Assembly (NCBI GenBank): GCA_019120315.1
Contig: DWVJ01000041.1
Span: 28,405 to 92,404, forward strand
Origin: Candidatus Ruminococcus avistercoris
Lineage (GTDB): Bacteria > Bacillota > Clostridia > Lachnospirales > Lachnospiraceae
DNA: 64,000 nucleotides
Direction: 5' to 3'
The translations under genes and the position numbers were made by a program. A model generated the notes under the pieces. It was not told the DNA's origin. It saw only the letters and a program-made list of their open reading frames with translations, and searched no databases. Position 1 is the stretch's first letter. Each line of letters starts with the position of its first letter. Below, one piece after another: positions 37,912-47,788 of the stretch.

Positions 37912-39099
37912 TTATTGTTCATTCTGGCGTTTCACAAAATCCTCATAAAGAGGCGACATACCCCGCAGACGTTCCACGATCTTTTTAATCTGCTCCACCG
38001 TGAAATCCAACTCCTCCCTGGTGGTTTCATCGCCAAGCGTCAGCCGCAGGGATCCGTGGGCAATCTCGTGGGGCAGGCCGATGGCCAGCAGCACATGGGA
38101 AGGATCCAGGGATCCGGAAGTGCAGGCGGATCCGCTGGAAGCGCAGATTCCCTCCATATCCAGCATGATCAGCAAAGACTCGCCTTCCACAAAGCGGAAA
38201 CTGATATTGACATTGTTGGGCAGCCGTTTTGTCGGATGACCGTTCAGCCTGGTATGGGGTATCTCCTTTAAGATTCTCTGGATCAGATAATCCCGCATCT
38301 GCGTTTCCTTCGCCCTGCGCTCTTCCATGGTTTGTGCCGCCAGACGGGCCGCACAGCCATAGCCGACGATTCCCGGCACATTCTCCGTACCGGCTCTGCG
38401 CTTTCTCTCCTGCGCTCCTCCGTGGATGAAGGAACGGATCTTTACCCCCTTACGGATATAGAGGAAACCGATTCCCTTCGGTCCTTTGATCTTATGGGCG
38501 CTGGAGGATAGCATGTCAATGTGCATGGCCTCCACGTCGATGGGTACCTGCCCGAAAGCCTGCACCGCATCGGTGTGGAACAAGATGCCGTGTTCCCGGG
38601 CAATCCTGCCGATTTCCTCGATGGGCTGTATGGTGCCGATTTCATTGTTGGCAAACATGACGGAAATCAGGATCGTATCTTCCGTGATCGCCGCCTCCAG
38701 CTGCGCAGGATCCACAAGACCGTCCTCATCCACATCCAGATAAGTAATCCGCGCCCCTCTCTTTTCCAGATACTGGCAGGTATGGAGGATAGCGTGATGT
38801 TCGATCTTTGTGGTAATGATATGGGAGCCTTCTTTTCCGTAAGCTTCAAACGCCGCCTTCAGCGCCCAGTTATCCGCTTCCGTCCCCCCTGCCGTAAAAT
38901 AAATGCTTTCCGGCTTTGCATGCAAAACCTCTGCGATCTCCTCCCGCGCTTTCGTGACAGCGTTCTTACTCTCCGATGCCAGAGCGTAGATGCTGGAGGG
39001 ATTTCCGTAAAGTTCAGAAAAATAAGGAAGCATGGCTTCCACAACCTCCGGCGAAGTCTTTGTCGTTGCCGCGTTATCCAGATAAATTACTTTTTTCAT
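37912..39099 (-). CDS. iscS: Cysteine desulfurase NifS/IscS
   Basis: A 395-residue PLP enzyme that releases sulfur from cysteine for Fe-S clusters and tRNA thiolation. It begins VIYLDNAATTKTSPEVVEAM. FTAGGTEADNWAL binds the cofactor phosphate. DMLSSSAHKIKGPKGIGFLY contains the Schiff-base lysine. The catalytic Cys lies in CASSGSACTSGSLDPSHVL. It follows the regulator gene by 12 bases and precedes iscU. Confidence 0.97.
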   Translation of the reverse strand: MKKVIYLDNAATTKTSPEVVEAMLPYFSELYGNPSSIYALASESKNAVTKAREEIAEVLHAKPESIYFTAGGTEADNWALKAAFEAYGKEGSHIITTKIEHHAILHTCQYLEKRGARITYLDVDEDGLVDPAQLEAAITEDTILISVMFANNEIGTIQPIEEIGRIAREHGILFHTDAVQAFGQVPIDVEAMHIDMLSSSAHKIKGPKGIGFLYIRKGVKIRSFIHGGAQERKRRAGTENVPGIVGYGCAARLAAQTMEERRAKETQMRDYLIQRILKEIPHTRLNGHPTKRLPNNVNISFRFVEGESLLIMLDMEGICASSGSACTSGSLDPSHVLLAIGLPHEIAHGSLRLTLGDETTREELDFTVEQIKKIVERLRGMSPLYEDFVKRQNEQ

Positions 39100-39111
39100 T
39101 CCGTCACTCTC

Positions 39112-39570
39112 CTAATTATTACAATTGATGTTGGCAGGGCCGCCCTTTTCCTGCAGTCTGCGGCTTTCCTGTGCCAGCTGATCCAGCATGATATTGTCCA
39201 CCGCCTGGGTAATACTGTCGTTGATTCTCTGCCAGACGTAACGGGTGACGCAAAAGTCTGCGCCCTCGCAGCCCTTTTCTTCCTGATTTCCCGGACAGGT
39301 GACCGCTTCCAGGCTGCCTTCTAACGCCCTTAAGATATCACCCACTGAGATTTCCTGTGCCGGTCTGGCAAGACGATAACCGCCTCCCGCTCCCCGGACG
39401 CTGACCACCAGACCGCCTTTTCGCATCAGACGCATCAGCTGCTCCAGATAGCTTTCCGAGATATTCTGCCGGCCGGCGATACTCTGGATTGATACCGCTT
39501 CCCCTGTATCGTTGGCCGCCAGATCGATCAGCGCCCGCAGACCGTATCTGCCTTTCGTTGATAATTTCAC
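39112..39570 (-). CDS. iscR: Rrf2-family Fe-S regulator, IscR-like
   Basis: A 152-residue DNA-binding regulator. It begins KLSTKGRYGLRALIDLAAND with the winged-helix of the Rrf2 family and has the wing VSVRGAGGGYRLARPAQEISVGDILRALEG. Three cysteines in TCPGNQEEKGCEGADFCV are placed to bind a [2Fe-2S] cluster, as in IscR. The start is read as the GTG at 39570 with AAAGGTGAG upstream; a longer reading from an ATG at 39648 would run into the promoter. It is first in iscR-iscS-iscU-mnmA and probably represses its own operon. Confidence 0.93.
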   Translation of the reverse strand: MKLSTKGRYGLRALIDLAANDTGEAVSIQSIAGRQNISESYLEQLMRLMRKGGLVVSVRGAGGGYRLARPAQEISVGDILRALEGSLEAVTCPGNQEEKGCEGADFCVTRYVWQRINDSITQAVDNIMLDQLAQESRRLQEKGGPANINCNN

Positions 39571-39585
39571 TTTACTCACCTTTTT

Positions 39586-39609
39586 AATTCCGACTATTTC
39601 ACTCGGGTT
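39586..39609. promoter_or_regulatory. IscR-like operator in the isc leader
   Basis: AATTCCGACTATTTCACTCGGG has inverted half-sites (CCGACT and ACTCGG) around a short AT centre, about ten bases below the -10 box, where a repressor would block transcription. It resembles Firmicute IscR boxes (CCGA-T-rich centre-TCGG). Confidence 0.55.
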
Positions 39610-39619
39610 TTCTGTGGAT

Positions 39620-39648
39620 AGGATATCATCATTCCTCTGTTCTGTCAA
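39620..39648 (-). promoter_or_regulatory. Promoter of the isc operon
   Basis: Minus-strand TTGACA (39648-39643), 17-base spacer, TATCCT (39625-39620). Confidence 0.65.
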
Positions 39649-39698
39649 GCACCTTGTCAGAATATATTTTTTATAAAATCGGTTTTTTGGAGGCTGCC

Positions 39699-41246
39699 AT
39701 GATCAAACAGCAGCGTCTTGTCACCGGAGCCCTTCTTCTGACTGCCGCCGGCTTTGCCGGCCGTCTGATCGGCTTTTTCTATAAAATATTCCTCTCCCAT
39801 GCCATCGGTGCGCAGGGTCTTGGGATCTACCAGATGATTTTCCCGCTTTTTTCTCTGGCGTATGCGCTGTGTGTCTCCGGCATCCAGACGGCTCTGACCA
39901 GATGTATCAGTGAACGCAAAGCTGTCCGGGATCTGAAAGGTGCCCAGGATTTTCTAATCGCCGGCTGTCTTTTTACTCTGCTGCTTTCTCTTGCTGTCTT
40001 TGCAGCGCTTTATTTGGGCTGTGAATGGTTCTGTTTAAATATATTAAAGCAGCCCGCCTGCATCCCGCTGATAAAGCTGATGGCCTGGACGATTCCTTTT
40101 GGAGCCCTGCATATCTGCATGGTCTCCTGGTATTTTGCCAGTCAAAACACCTGTCTGCCTTCTGTGGCGCAGCTGCTGGAGCAGCTGATCCGGGTATCCG
40201 CCTCCTTGATTTTCTGGCGGCTGATGCTGCAAAAGGGAATGGAACCTACGCCCATTCTGGCCGTGGCCGGTACAGCGGTGTCGGAAGTATTTTCTTTCGC
40301 CTTCCTCCTTTTTTTCCTGCAAAAGGATCTTCGTGCAGACGGATACCGGATCCGGCCCTCCTCCTGGAAACACTGCCTGACCCATATTGTGCTACTTGCC
40401 GCACCGCTGACAGCCAACCGCCTTTTTTTAAATCTGCTCCGCAGCGCCGAGAGTCTGCTCATCCCTCTTAGCCTGCAGCAATACGGATTATCCTCGGCCG
40501 ATGCTTTGTCCGTCTACGGCATCCTCACCGGCATGGCTCTTCCGCTGCTGTTATTTCCATCCGCCATCACGCAATCCTTCTCCGTGGTGCTCCTCCCCGC
40601 AGTGTCCGGTTCCAGAACCAAAGGGGAAACCTGCCGCATCGCCCTGATGGTGGAACGAACCCTTCGCGGCGGGCTTTTACTCGGCGTCTACTGTTTCGGC
40701 GTCTTTTTTACCTGCGGGGATTCTCTGGGGATGCTTTTATTTCACAATGCGCAGGCCGGCGTGATGATCCGCGTTCTCGCTCTTCTTTGTCCCTTTTTGT
40801 ATTTGTCCGCTTCCCTGTCCGGCATTTTACACGGTCTTGGCAAAACCTCCCATTTTTCCCTTTACAGCCTGACCGCACAGACCCTTCGCCTTCTGTGTGT
40901 ACTTCTTTTGACGCCCCGTATTGGAATCATCGGCTGTCTTTTGGGAATCATGGGAAACGAACTTTTGCTTGTCATCTTATGCTCCTTTACCCTGTCCCGC
41001 GAAGGGGTGCTGCGTTTTTCTGCGAAAAACGCGCTCATCCGGCCTGTCTTCTTTTTGATCCTCTCGGTCGGATGTTCCCGTTTTGTCTCCTCTTTGCCTT
41101 TTTGGAACCGGAGAAATCTTCTCTGGCAGACCGGAATATCCCTCTGTGTGATAACACTTACATATTGCGGTCTTTCACTGGCCTTCGGTTTGATACATCT
41201 GCCGAAAATCCGCCCCCGCATGTATTTCCATGTCGACAAGAAATAA
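39699..41246 (+). CDS. SpoVB-type polysaccharide/lipid flippase (MOP superfamily)
   Basis: A 515-residue membrane protein of the MATE/MOP flippase superfamily with about 14 helices. The start (GALLLTAAGFAGRLIGFFYKIFLSHAIGAQGLGIYQ) and GIQTALTRCISERKA match the stage V sporulation protein B group, which moves lipid-linked peptidoglycan precursors, in SpoVB during cortex synthesis. The ATG at 39699 follows GGAGG. It is divergent from iscR. The C-terminal helices are complete. Paralogs are common, so the sporulation role is inferred. Confidence 0.88.
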   Translation: MIKQQRLVTGALLLTAAGFAGRLIGFFYKIFLSHAIGAQGLGIYQMIFPLFSLAYALCVSGIQTALTRCISERKAVRDLKGAQDFLIAGCLFTLLLSLAVFAALYLGCEWFCLNILKQPACIPLIKLMAWTIPFGALHICMVSWYFASQNTCLPSVAQLLEQLIRVSASLIFWRLMLQKGMEPTPILAVAGTAVSEVFSFAFLLFFLQKDLRADGYRIRPSSWKHCLTHIVLLAAPLTANRLFLNLLRSAESLLIPLSLQQYGLSSADALSVYGILTGMALPLLLFPSAITQSFSVVLLPAVSGSRTKGETCRIALMVERTLRGGLLLGVYCFGVFFTCGDSLGMLLFHNAQAGVMIRVLALLCPFLYLSASLSGILHGLGKTSHFSLYSLTAQTLRLLCVLLLTPRIGIIGCLLGIMGNELLLVILCSFTLSREGVLRFSAKNALIRPVFFLILSVGCSRFVSSLPFWNRRNLLWQTGISLCVITLTYCGLSLAFGLIHLPKIRPRMYFHVDKK

Positions 41247-41261
41247 AAGTTGTATTATAAT
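41233..41261 (+). promoter_or_regulatory. Promoter of the DAHP synthase gene
   Basis: TCGACA (41233-41238), 17-base spacer, TATAAT (41256-41261). It overlaps the end of the flippase gene; the ATG of the next gene lies about 50 bases on. Confidence 0.6.
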
Positions 41262-41312
41262 GAATTCGCAAAAAACTCGAATCGACAAAGAGCGAAAGGA
41301 CTTGAAAAAGAA

Positions 41313-42344
41313 ATGAGTATAGAATTGACAAAAAAATTACCGACTCCTGCTGAAATAAAAGAAGAATTTCCCCTGACACAGCGTATCATCAGCGCAAAAC
41401 AGAAACGGGACGCCATGATCCGCCAGGTGCTGACCGGCGAATCTGATAAATTTCTCGTCATCATCGGCCCCTGTTCCGCGGACAACGAAGACGCAGTCTG
41501 CGATTACACCAACCGGCTGGCACGGGTTCAGGAAGAAGTGGCCGACCGCCTGATTCTGATTCCCCGCATTTATACCAATAAACCCCGCACCACCGGAGAA
41601 GGCTACAAAGGAATCGTCCATCAGCCGGATCCTTTAAAAAAACCGGATCTGCTCCACGGACTGATTGCCGTGCGCAAGATTTTCATGCGTTCCATTGAAG
41701 AAACGGGACTGACCCCCGCCGATGAGATGCTTTATCCGGAGAACTGGCGGTATATTGACGATCTGCTGTCCTATGTGGCCATCGGCGCGCGCTCTGTGGA
41801 AAACCAGCAGCACCGTCTGGTAGCCAGCGGCATGGACGTCCCCGTAGGCATGAAAAATCCCACCAGCGGCGATATTTCCGTTATGCTGAATTCCGTTGTG
41901 GCAGCCCAGCACGGCCACAGCTTCATTTACCGCAACTGGGAAGCCCATACCCACGGCAATCCCCTCACGCATACGATTTTACGGGGCGCGGTGAACAAAC
42001 ACGGCAACGCCATCCCCAACTACCATTATGAAGATCTGCAGCTGCTTCTGGAAAAATATAATGAACGGAATCTGGAAAACCCCGCCACCATCGTGGACGC
42101 CAATCACTCCAATTCCAACAAACAGTTCCGGGAACAGATCCGCATCGTCAAGGAAGTGCTTCACAGCCGGCGCCATTCTGCGGATATCGCCCGCCTGATC
42201 AAAGGCGTGATGGTGGAAAGTTATATCGAAGAAGGAAACCAGAAAATCGGTCCCAACCATATTTACGGAAAATCCATCACGGATCCCTGCCTTGGCTGGG
42301 AGGATTCCCGAAAACTGATCCATACCATTGCCGAGCTGTGTTAA
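41313..42344 (+). CDS. 3-Deoxy-7-phosphoheptulonate synthase (AroG-type)
   Basis: A 343-residue class I DAHP synthase that joins phosphoenolpyruvate and erythrose 4-phosphate in the first step of aromatic amino-acid synthesis. Features are the N-terminal PTPAEIKEEFPLTQRI, FLVIIGPCSADNEDAVCDYTNRL, IYTNKPRTT, LHGLIAVRKIF, ARSVENQQHRLVASGMDVPVGMKNPTSGD and DANHSNSNKQFREQ. The usual KPRTTVGWKG appears here as KPRTTGEGYKGI. The ATG at 41313 follows GAAAGGA at a long distance; no other start is better. No other aro gene is adjacent. Confidence 0.95.
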   Translation: MSIELTKKLPTPAEIKEEFPLTQRIISAKQKRDAMIRQVLTGESDKFLVIIGPCSADNEDAVCDYTNRLARVQEEVADRLILIPRIYTNKPRTTGEGYKGIVHQPDPLKKPDLLHGLIAVRKIFMRSIEETGLTPADEMLYPENWRYIDDLLSYVAIGARSVENQQHRLVASGMDVPVGMKNPTSGDISVMLNSVVAAQHGHSFIYRNWEAHTHGNPLTHTILRGAVNKHGNAIPNYHYEDLQLLLEKYNERNLENPATIVDANHSNSNKQFREQIRIVKEVLHSRRHSADIARLIKGVMVESYIEEGNQKIGPNHIYGKSITDPCLGWEDSRKLIHTIAELC

Positions 42345-42351
42345 ATCCATA

Positions 42352-42383
42352 AAGAAAGAGTTCCTTTCGGGGAACTCTTTCTT
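42352..42383. terminator. Bidirectional terminator between DAHP synthase and xerD
   Basis: Long stem AAGAAAGAGTTCC / GGAACTCTTTCTT with a six-base loop and T-rich flanks on both strands, overlapping the xerD stop. Confidence 0.85.
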
Positions 42384-43266
42384 ACTTTCTGGGATGGGCT
42401 TTCACATAGACATCCCTTATTTTGTTCATATTCATATGGAGATACATCTGAGTTGATGAGATATCCGCATGCCCCAGCATTTCCTGAACGCTCTTTAAAT
42501 CTGCGCCGTTCTGAATCAGATGGGTAGCAAAGGAATGGCGCAGCGTATGGGGGGTGATATCCGTCATGATATTGGCCGCTCTGGCATATCCTTTTAAAAT
42601 CTTCCAGAACCCCTGACGGCTCATGGGATTGCCGGAACAGTTGGTAAACAGCATCCCGCAGTCAGCCGCCCCCACTAAAGCCGGACGGCCGCGATCCAGA
42701 TAATCCTCCAAAGATTTCCGGGCCATGCTGCCAAAGGGAATCATCCGCTCCTTACTGTGTTCCGTGCAGACGATATAGCCCATCCGCAGATTGAGATCAG
42801 ACAATTCCAGATGTACCAACTCGCTGACCCGGATTCCCGTTGCATAAAGGATCTCCAGCATCGCTTTGTCACGCAGTCCCTTTGGCGTATCAGAGGAAGG
42901 CTGTTTCAAAAGCAGATCCACTTCCTCCACCGTAAGAATTTCCGGAACTTTCTTCTCCACCTTCGGCGGCTTCAGATGGTCTGTCGGATCATGATCGATC
43001 ACCTGCTCCTTCAGCAAATACTGAAAAAAAGCCCTCATGGCCGCCACATTTCGGGAAACGGTAGAGGGAGCAAATTTCTCACGTTCAAGATACAGCATAT
43101 AAGAATTCAAATGGGTTTCTGTTACCTGAACAACATCCGTAATCTGAAGTGTCGCCAAATACTGTTCCATCTTTTTCAGATCTCTTTCATATGATACTTC
43201 CGTATTTTTCGAAGTCTTCTTTACATTATGTAAATAATGAATAAATTTACAAATTGCATCCGTCAT
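42382..43266 (-). CDS. xerD: Site-specific tyrosine recombinase XerC/XerD
   Basis: A 294-residue recombinase that resolves chromosome dimers at dif. The N-terminal SAM-like domain is about residues 1-90. Catalytic residues are seen in LYATGIRVSELVHLELSDL (Arg), HTLRHSFATHLIQNGADLKSVQEMLGHADISSTQMYLH (His, Arg, His and the nucleophile Tyr). Length fits XerD exactly. It is next to spoIIM, the order found in many clostridia, and no att sites or phage genes adjoin, so it is the housekeeping enzyme rather than an integrase. Confidence 0.9.
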   Translation of the reverse strand: MTDAICKFIHYLHNVKKTSKNTEVSYERDLKKMEQYLATLQITDVVQVTETHLNSYMLYLEREKFAPSTVSRNVAAMRAFFQYLLKEQVIDHDPTDHLKPPKVEKKVPEILTVEEVDLLLKQPSSDTPKGLRDKAMLEILYATGIRVSELVHLELSDLNLRMGYIVCTEHSKERMIPFGSMARKSLEDYLDRGRPALVGAADCGMLFTNCSGNPMSRQGFWKILKGYARAANIMTDITPHTLRHSFATHLIQNGADLKSVQEMLGHADISSTQMYLHMNMNKIRDVYVKAHPRK

Positions 43267-43467
43267 GGAAAATAATATCCTTATCTTCTGTTATTTAAGC
43301 AACTCACCCTTCAAATATAATCTATTATAATCATCTTCCCACGGAAAAGCAAATGCTATTTTCCCTTTATTTTACGCCATTTTCCCCCTCTTTTGGACAA
43401 ACCACTATATATCGGTTCTTCTATTTTCCTCATCACCACATCTTGTAAAAACAAAACAAAATTTTTT

Positions 43468-44049
43468 TTACAAAAAAATATCCATTCGCAAATTTAAGTT
43501 TACATAAGTTTCGACCAGGATACCAAGAACCATGACAGACAGGAAAATCAGACAGATACAAAGCACGTTTCTGATTTCCACCGGGGACATGGCGCCGCCG
43601 GGTATCATACGTCTTTGTTTTCCCATGATCAGCAGAAACAGAATCACCGCCGGTATGTAAAATAACAGCTGCGAAAGGATTCCGGCCATGCAAAACAGAA
43701 AGCCCTCCAGCCCGGCCTGCAGCAGGAAAACCGTTGCCAAAACGCCCCCCAAAAATCCCAGCCACAGTGCAGACAGAACCGCCATGATTTCACCTGCGCC
43801 AGCCAGACCGGCGATGATGCAGACCGCTGCAAAAACCCCTTTCTCACGCAGTAAAAACAAAACATATTTTTTCATATCCTGCCATGTGCTTTTGTTCTGT
43901 TCCAATATGGCATACAGAGACAGGTACTCACGAAAATCCTCCTTTTTCCAGAGCTGGCTTGCCGCCAGCGCTCCGGCCAGAAACGCTGCCAGATAAAGCG
44001 TCGCAAAAAGCTGGATCGAGCCCTCCGGTCTGATCTTTGTCCATCTCAT
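43468..44049 (-). CDS. spoIIM: Stage II sporulation protein M-like membrane protein
   Basis: A 193-residue membrane protein with about five helices. The C-terminal VMVLGILVETYVNLNLRM and the layout of helices match SpoIIM, part of the DMP machine that thins septal peptidoglycan during engulfment of the forespore. Its neighbour xerD and the sporulation genes nearby support this. The similarity is moderate. The 200 bases up to xerD (43267-43467) hold no gene; they are AT-rich with no clear terminator. Confidence 0.75.
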   Translation of the reverse strand: MRWTKIRPEGSIQLFATLYLAAFLAGALAASQLWKKEDFREYLSLYAILEQNKSTWQDMKKYVLFLLREKGVFAAVCIIAGLAGAGEIMAVLSALWLGFLGGVLATVFLLQAGLEGFLFCMAGILSQLLFYIPAVILFLLIMGKQRRMIPGGAMSPVEIRNVLCICLIFLSVMVLGILVETYVNLNLRMDIFL

Positions 44050-44132
44050 CTTCCATCCTCCCCGCTTTTATCTATCCTATGCATCGCCTTCACTATATAT
44101 TACTGCAAGAATTTTCAGACAAATCGCGGCGT

Positions 44133-44169
44133 AAAAAAAGCCGTCCGGTTTTTACCGGATCGGCTTTTC
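44133..44169 (-). terminator. Intrinsic terminator after rny
   Basis: Stem AAAAGCCGTCCGGT / ACCGGATCGGCTTTT with one unpaired base per arm and a T-run on the minus strand, just beyond the rny stop. Confidence 0.8.
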
Positions 44170-44196
44170 GCTTTTTTATTTCCCCTTCATGGACAA

Positions 44197-45753
44197 TTAC
44201 TTGGCGTAATCGACCACACGGCTCTCGCGGATTACATTCACTTTGATCTGTCCAGGGTATTCCAGTTCCGCTTCGATCTGCTTTGAAATATCTCTGGCCA
44301 GAAGCACCATATCGGAATCGGTAACGTGATCCGGCACTACCATGACACGGACCTCCCGACCTGCCTGAATGGCATAAGACTTTTCCACTCCCTTGAAAGA
44401 ATTGGTGATATCTTCCAGCTGTTTCAGCCTGTTGGTATATGTTTCCAGTGTCTCTCTGCGGGCGCCCGGTCTGGCTGCGGAAATAGCGTCTGCAGCCTGA
44501 ACGATGCAGGCAATCAGTGATTCCGGCTCCACATCTCCGTGATGAGCTTCCACTGCATTGATAATCACCGCAGATTCTTTATATTTCCTGCACAGATCAA
44601 CACCGATCTGAATATGTGATCCTTCTACTTCATGGTCGATAGATTTTCCAATATCATGCAGCAATCCGGCGCGTTTTGCCGTACGCACATCCACTCCGAC
44701 CTCTGCAGCCAGAACACCTGACAGCTGTGCCACCTCGATGGAGTGCTTCAGCGCGTTCTGTCCATAGCTGGAACGGAACCGCATCCTGCCCAGAAGACGC
44801 ACCAGTTCCGGATGAATCCCGTGCACACCCACTTCCAGCGTGGCAGCCTCGCCTTCCTCCCGGATGGTGGATTCCACTTCTTTCTTTGCTTTCTCCACCA
44901 TTTCCTCGATCCTGGCCGGATGAATCCGTCCGTCCACAATCAGTTTTTCCAGCGCAATTCTCGCCACTTCCCGTCTGATAGGATCAAATCCTGACAGAAC
45001 CACCGCTTCCGGTGTGTCATCGATAATCAGATCTACGCCTGTCAGCGTTTCCAGCGTGCGGATATTACGGCCTTCCCGCCCGATGATCCGGCCTTTCATC
45101 TCATCGTTGGGCAGCTGGACGACAGATATGGTCGTCTCCGCCACGTGATCCACCGCACACTTCTGTATGGCGGTCACCACATACTCCTTCGCCTTGCGGC
45201 CTGCCTCTTCTCTGGCCTTGCTCTCCAGCTCCTTGTAAAGCTTCGCTGTGTCGATCTTCACTTCATCTTCAACTGCTTTCAGAAGATAATCCTTGGCCTG
45301 CTCGCAAGTCAGCCCTGAGATACGCTCCAGTTCCTGTACTCCCTGTGCATGCAGCTCATCAACCTTTTTTTCTTTCTTTCTCAGCTCTGCTTCTTTGTTT
45401 GTGTATTCCGTCTCACGCCGTTCGATTGCTTCCGCTTTTCTGTCAATCGCTTCTTCCTTTGACAGAACGCGCTTTTCATATTTTTGCAGTTCGGCTCTTC
45501 TTTCTTTGGTCTCCTTCTCCAGTTCGTTTTTCGTTCTGAGAGATTCTTCTTTCGCCTCCAAAAGGGCTTCCCGTTTCTTTGTCTCAGCCGTTTTTAATGC
45601 CTCATCTATTATGCTTCTTGCTTTTTCTTCGGCTGTGCCAACTTTTTCCGCATCCTGCTTTACCTTGTTGGCCACTGCAGCCTTGCAAGTAATAGGAACC
45701 GCAATAAGCAGCGTGATTACTATAGCAACAATAATTCCAATGATAGTTGTCAC
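44197..45753 (-). CDS. rny: Ribonuclease Y
   Basis: A 518-residue membrane-anchored endoribonuclease that starts mRNA decay. An N-terminal helix (about residues 1-24) is followed by a long coiled coil very rich in Lys and Glu (30-200), a KH domain with [25 protein letters not shown], and the HD domain with [33 protein letters not shown] and [11 protein letters not shown]. Length and order are typical. A consensus promoter lies directly upstream. Confidence 0.98.
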   Translation of the reverse strand: MTTIIGIIVAIVITLLIAVPITCKAAVANKVKQDAEKVGTAEEKARSIIDEALKTAETKKREALLEAKEESLRTKNELEKETKERRAELQKYEKRVLSKEEAIDRKAEAIERRETEYTNKEAELRKKEKKVDELHAQGVQELERISGLTCEQAKDYLLKAVEDEVKIDTAKLYKELESKAREEAGRKAKEYVVTAIQKCAVDHVAETTISVVQLPNDEMKGRIIGREGRNIRTLETLTGVDLIIDDTPEAVVLSGFDPIRREVARIALEKLIVDGRIHPARIEEMVEKAKKEVESTIREEGEAATLEVGVHGIHPELVRLLGRMRFRSSYGQNALKHSIEVAQLSGVLAAEVGVDVRTAKRAGLLHDIGKSIDHEVEGSHIQIGVDLCRKYKESAVIINAVEAHHGDVEPESLIACIVQAADAISAARPGARRETLETYTNRLKQLEDITNSFKGVEKSYAIQAGREVRVMVVPDHVTDSDMVLLARDISKQIEAELEYPGQIKVNVIRESRVVDYAK

Positions 45754-45803
45754 TACAGGAGCACCTCCTTATTTAGTTTTCATTGTACAAATACAACACT
45801 ACA

Positions 45804-45832
45804 ATTTTATCTGATTTTGTTTATTATGTCAA
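45804..45832 (-). promoter_or_regulatory. Promoter of rny
   Basis: Minus-strand TTGACA (45832-45827), 17-base spacer, TAAAAT (45809-45804). GGAGG lies before the ATG at 45753. Confidence 0.7.
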
Positions 45833-45885
45833 GTACAGGCTCCTGATTTTCTTAAGGGTTTTCTCCCTTGTTTTCTCTGTCTTTT

Positions 45886-46500
45886 TTACTCTTCCTGACG
45901 GTATTTTTTCAGAACATGCCAGATTTCTTCTCCCGAAAAGCCTCTTCTGCCCAGATAGGCCGCCATATTGCGCAGTGACTTTTCATCTGTCAGCTTCCTT
46001 CCTCCCAACCGTCTTTCCACCAGATTTCGTATCACCTCTTCCGAATCAATACTCTCCTGGAAAGTCTCTTTCACTTTCTCAATAATCTCCTGTGAAACTC
46101 CCTTGCCGGCCAGTTTCCAGGACAGGCTTTTCAGACTTTCCTTCCCGCTTCCCATTTCCAGAAAATGCGCGGCGTATCTTTCGTCGTCGATGTAGCCGAA
46201 GGACTTCACATAGTCGACGGCGTTTTGCGCCGCCTGGGCGGGATAACCCGCCCTTCTCAGTTTTTCCGTCAATTCCTTTTCCGTGCGGTCTTTCTTCAGC
46301 AGCAGATTCATGGCATATTTTCTGGCACGAAGGGGAAGCACCTCCTCCAGAATCTTTTGAAGATTCTCCGGTACGAGCGCTTCCCCCTGACAGATCCCGT
46401 AACGGGACAGTTCGCTTTTATACAGAACAAACTCTGTTCCATCCTCCAGAATAACCCGACATTTTTTCGCTGTCACAGGACAGATCTCCGTCACCGTCAT
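45886..46500 (-). CDS. recX: Regulatory protein RecX
   Basis: A 204-residue helical protein that limits RecA filament growth. Typical repeats of three-helix units include [57 protein letters not shown]. Its ATG overlaps the recA stop by four bases, so it is coupled to recA. Confidence 0.93.
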   Translation of the reverse strand: MTVTEICPVTAKKCRVILEDGTEFVLYKSELSRYGICQGEALVPENLQKILEEVLPLRARKYAMNLLLKKDRTEKELTEKLRRAGYPAQAAQNAVDYVKSFGYIDDERYAAHFLEMGSGKESLKSLSWKLAGKGVSQEIIEKVKETFQESIDSEEVIRNLVERRLGGRKLTDEKSLRNMAAYLGRRGFSGEEIWHVLKKYRQEE

Positions 46501-47549
46501 GACTCATCCTGCTTTGCTGTCTCTGGTTTTGTTTCCGGCGTCTCCTGACCGGCTCCTTCCAGATGAAAAAGCTGCCGCACTTTCTGCTCGATCTCCTCCA
46601 TCACCTGGGGATGCTCCCGCAGGTACAGCTTGGCGTTCTCACGGCCCTGACCAATCTTATCGCTATTGTAAGCAAACCAGGCTCCGCTTTTCTGTACGAT
46701 GCCGCAGCTGGACGCCAGTTCCAGGATATCTCCCTCTCTGGAAATTCCCTTGCCGAACATAATATCAAACTCTGCTTCTTTAAAGGGCGGCGCGATCTTG
46801 TTTTTTACCACCTTGATGCGGGTACGGTTTCCCACCACCTCGCCATTTTGCTTGATCGCCTCGATCCGGCGCACATCCATACGGATGGAAGCGTAAAACT
46901 TAAGCGCTCTTCCTCCCGTGGTGACCTCCGGGCTTCCGTACAGCACCCCGACTTTTTCGCGCAGCTGATTAATAAAGATCACCACGCAGCCGGATTTTCC
47001 GATTACACCGGTCAGTTTCCGCAATGCCTGGGACATCAGTCTGGCCTGGAGACCCACATGGCTGTCTCCCATCTCTCCGTCGATTTCCGCTTTGGGCACC
47101 AGCGCCGCCACAGAGTCCACGATGACGATATCCACCGCTCCGGAACGCACCATAGTTTCCGTTATCTCCAGCGCCTGTTCCCCGTTATCCGGTTGGGAAA
47201 TATATAAATTATCAATATCAACGCCGATATTTTTTGCATATACCGGATCCAGCGCATGCTCCGCATCGATAAAACCGGCAATGCCTCCCCTCTTTTGCAC
47301 CTCGGCAACCATGTGAAGCGCCACCGTGGTTTTTCCGCTGGATTCCGGTCCGTAGATTTCAATCACCCTGCCTCTGGGAACGCCGCCCAGCCCCAGGGCC
47401 ACATCCAAACTGAGCGAACCGGTGGGGATCGTTTCCACATTCATATTGGCGCTGGAATCCCCCAGCTTCATCACCGCTCCTTTTCCGAAATTTTTCTCTA
47501 TCTGTACGATCGCTGCATCCAATGCTTTTTGTTTTTCTTCGTTTACCAT
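46497..47549 (-). CDS. recA: Recombinase RecA
   Basis: A 350-residue ATP-dependent strand-exchange protein and SOS co-protease. It shows [13 protein letters not shown], the Walker [74 protein letters not shown] and the MAW-motif regions. The C-terminus is acidic, as usual. It is transcribed with recX and lies behind a perfect LexA/DinR box. Confidence 0.99.
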   Translation of the reverse strand: MVNEEKQKALDAAIVQIEKNFGKGAVMKLGDSSANMNVETIPTGSLSLDVALGLGGVPRGRVIEIYGPESSGKTTVALHMVAEVQKRGGIAGFIDAEHALDPVYAKNIGVDIDNLYISQPDNGEQALEITETMVRSGAVDIVIVDSVAALVPKAEIDGEMGDSHVGLQARLMSQALRKLTGVIGKSGCVVIFINQLREKVGVLYGSPEVTTGGRALKFYASIRMDVRRIEAIKQNGEVVGNRTRIKVVKNKIAPPFKEAEFDIMFGKGISREGDILELASSCGIVQKSGAWFAYNSDKIGQGRENAKLYLREHPQVMEEIEQKVRQLFHLEGAGQETPETKPETAKQDES

Positions 47550-47565
47550 AATCTTCTCCTCTTCG

Positions 47566-47579
47566 CGAACTTATGTTCG
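47566..47579. promoter_or_regulatory. LexA (DinR) SOS box before recA
   Basis: CGAACTTATGTTCG is a perfect match to the Gram-positive box CGAAC-4N-GTTCG. It lies between the promoter and the recA start codon. Confidence 0.9.
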
Positions 47580-47590
47580 TGTCTTTTTCC

Positions 47591-47619
47591 ATAGTAGTAT
47601 ACTTTCACTTCTTTGTCAA
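47591..47619 (-). promoter_or_regulatory. Promoter of recA
   Basis: Minus-strand TTGACA (47619-47614), 17-base spacer, TACTAT (47596-47591). The SOS box starts twelve bases downstream. Confidence 0.65.
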
Positions 47620-47743
47620 TCAGTTTTTGTGCGGAGATACCGTCCGGACCCGGACAGCATGGATCTGACAAAAAAAGTATACCTGATTTTTCTTTCACTG
47701 TAAAGCAGATCCTTCCTGCCGGCTAAGGCTTTTGCACCACATG

Positions 47744-47779
47744 AAAACGCAGTTCCCAATACAATGGAAACTGCGTTTT
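47744..47779 (-). terminator. Intrinsic terminator after glgA
   Basis: Stem AAAACGCAGTTTCC / GGGAACTGCGTTTT with a ten-base loop, ten bases past the glgA stop. On the minus strand only a short TTTT end is seen. Confidence 0.7.
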
Positions 47780-47788
47780 GTCGATGAC

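Noticed and set aside
39571..39648. N-terminal extension of IscR
   Set aside because: It would include the promoter and operator; the family starts with KLSTKGRYGLRAL, which follows the GTG at 39570.
42382..43266. Tyrosine recombinase as the integrase of a mobile element
   Set aside because: Length, sequence and the spoIIM neighbour fit the housekeeping XerD; no excisionase, att repeats or phage genes adjoin.
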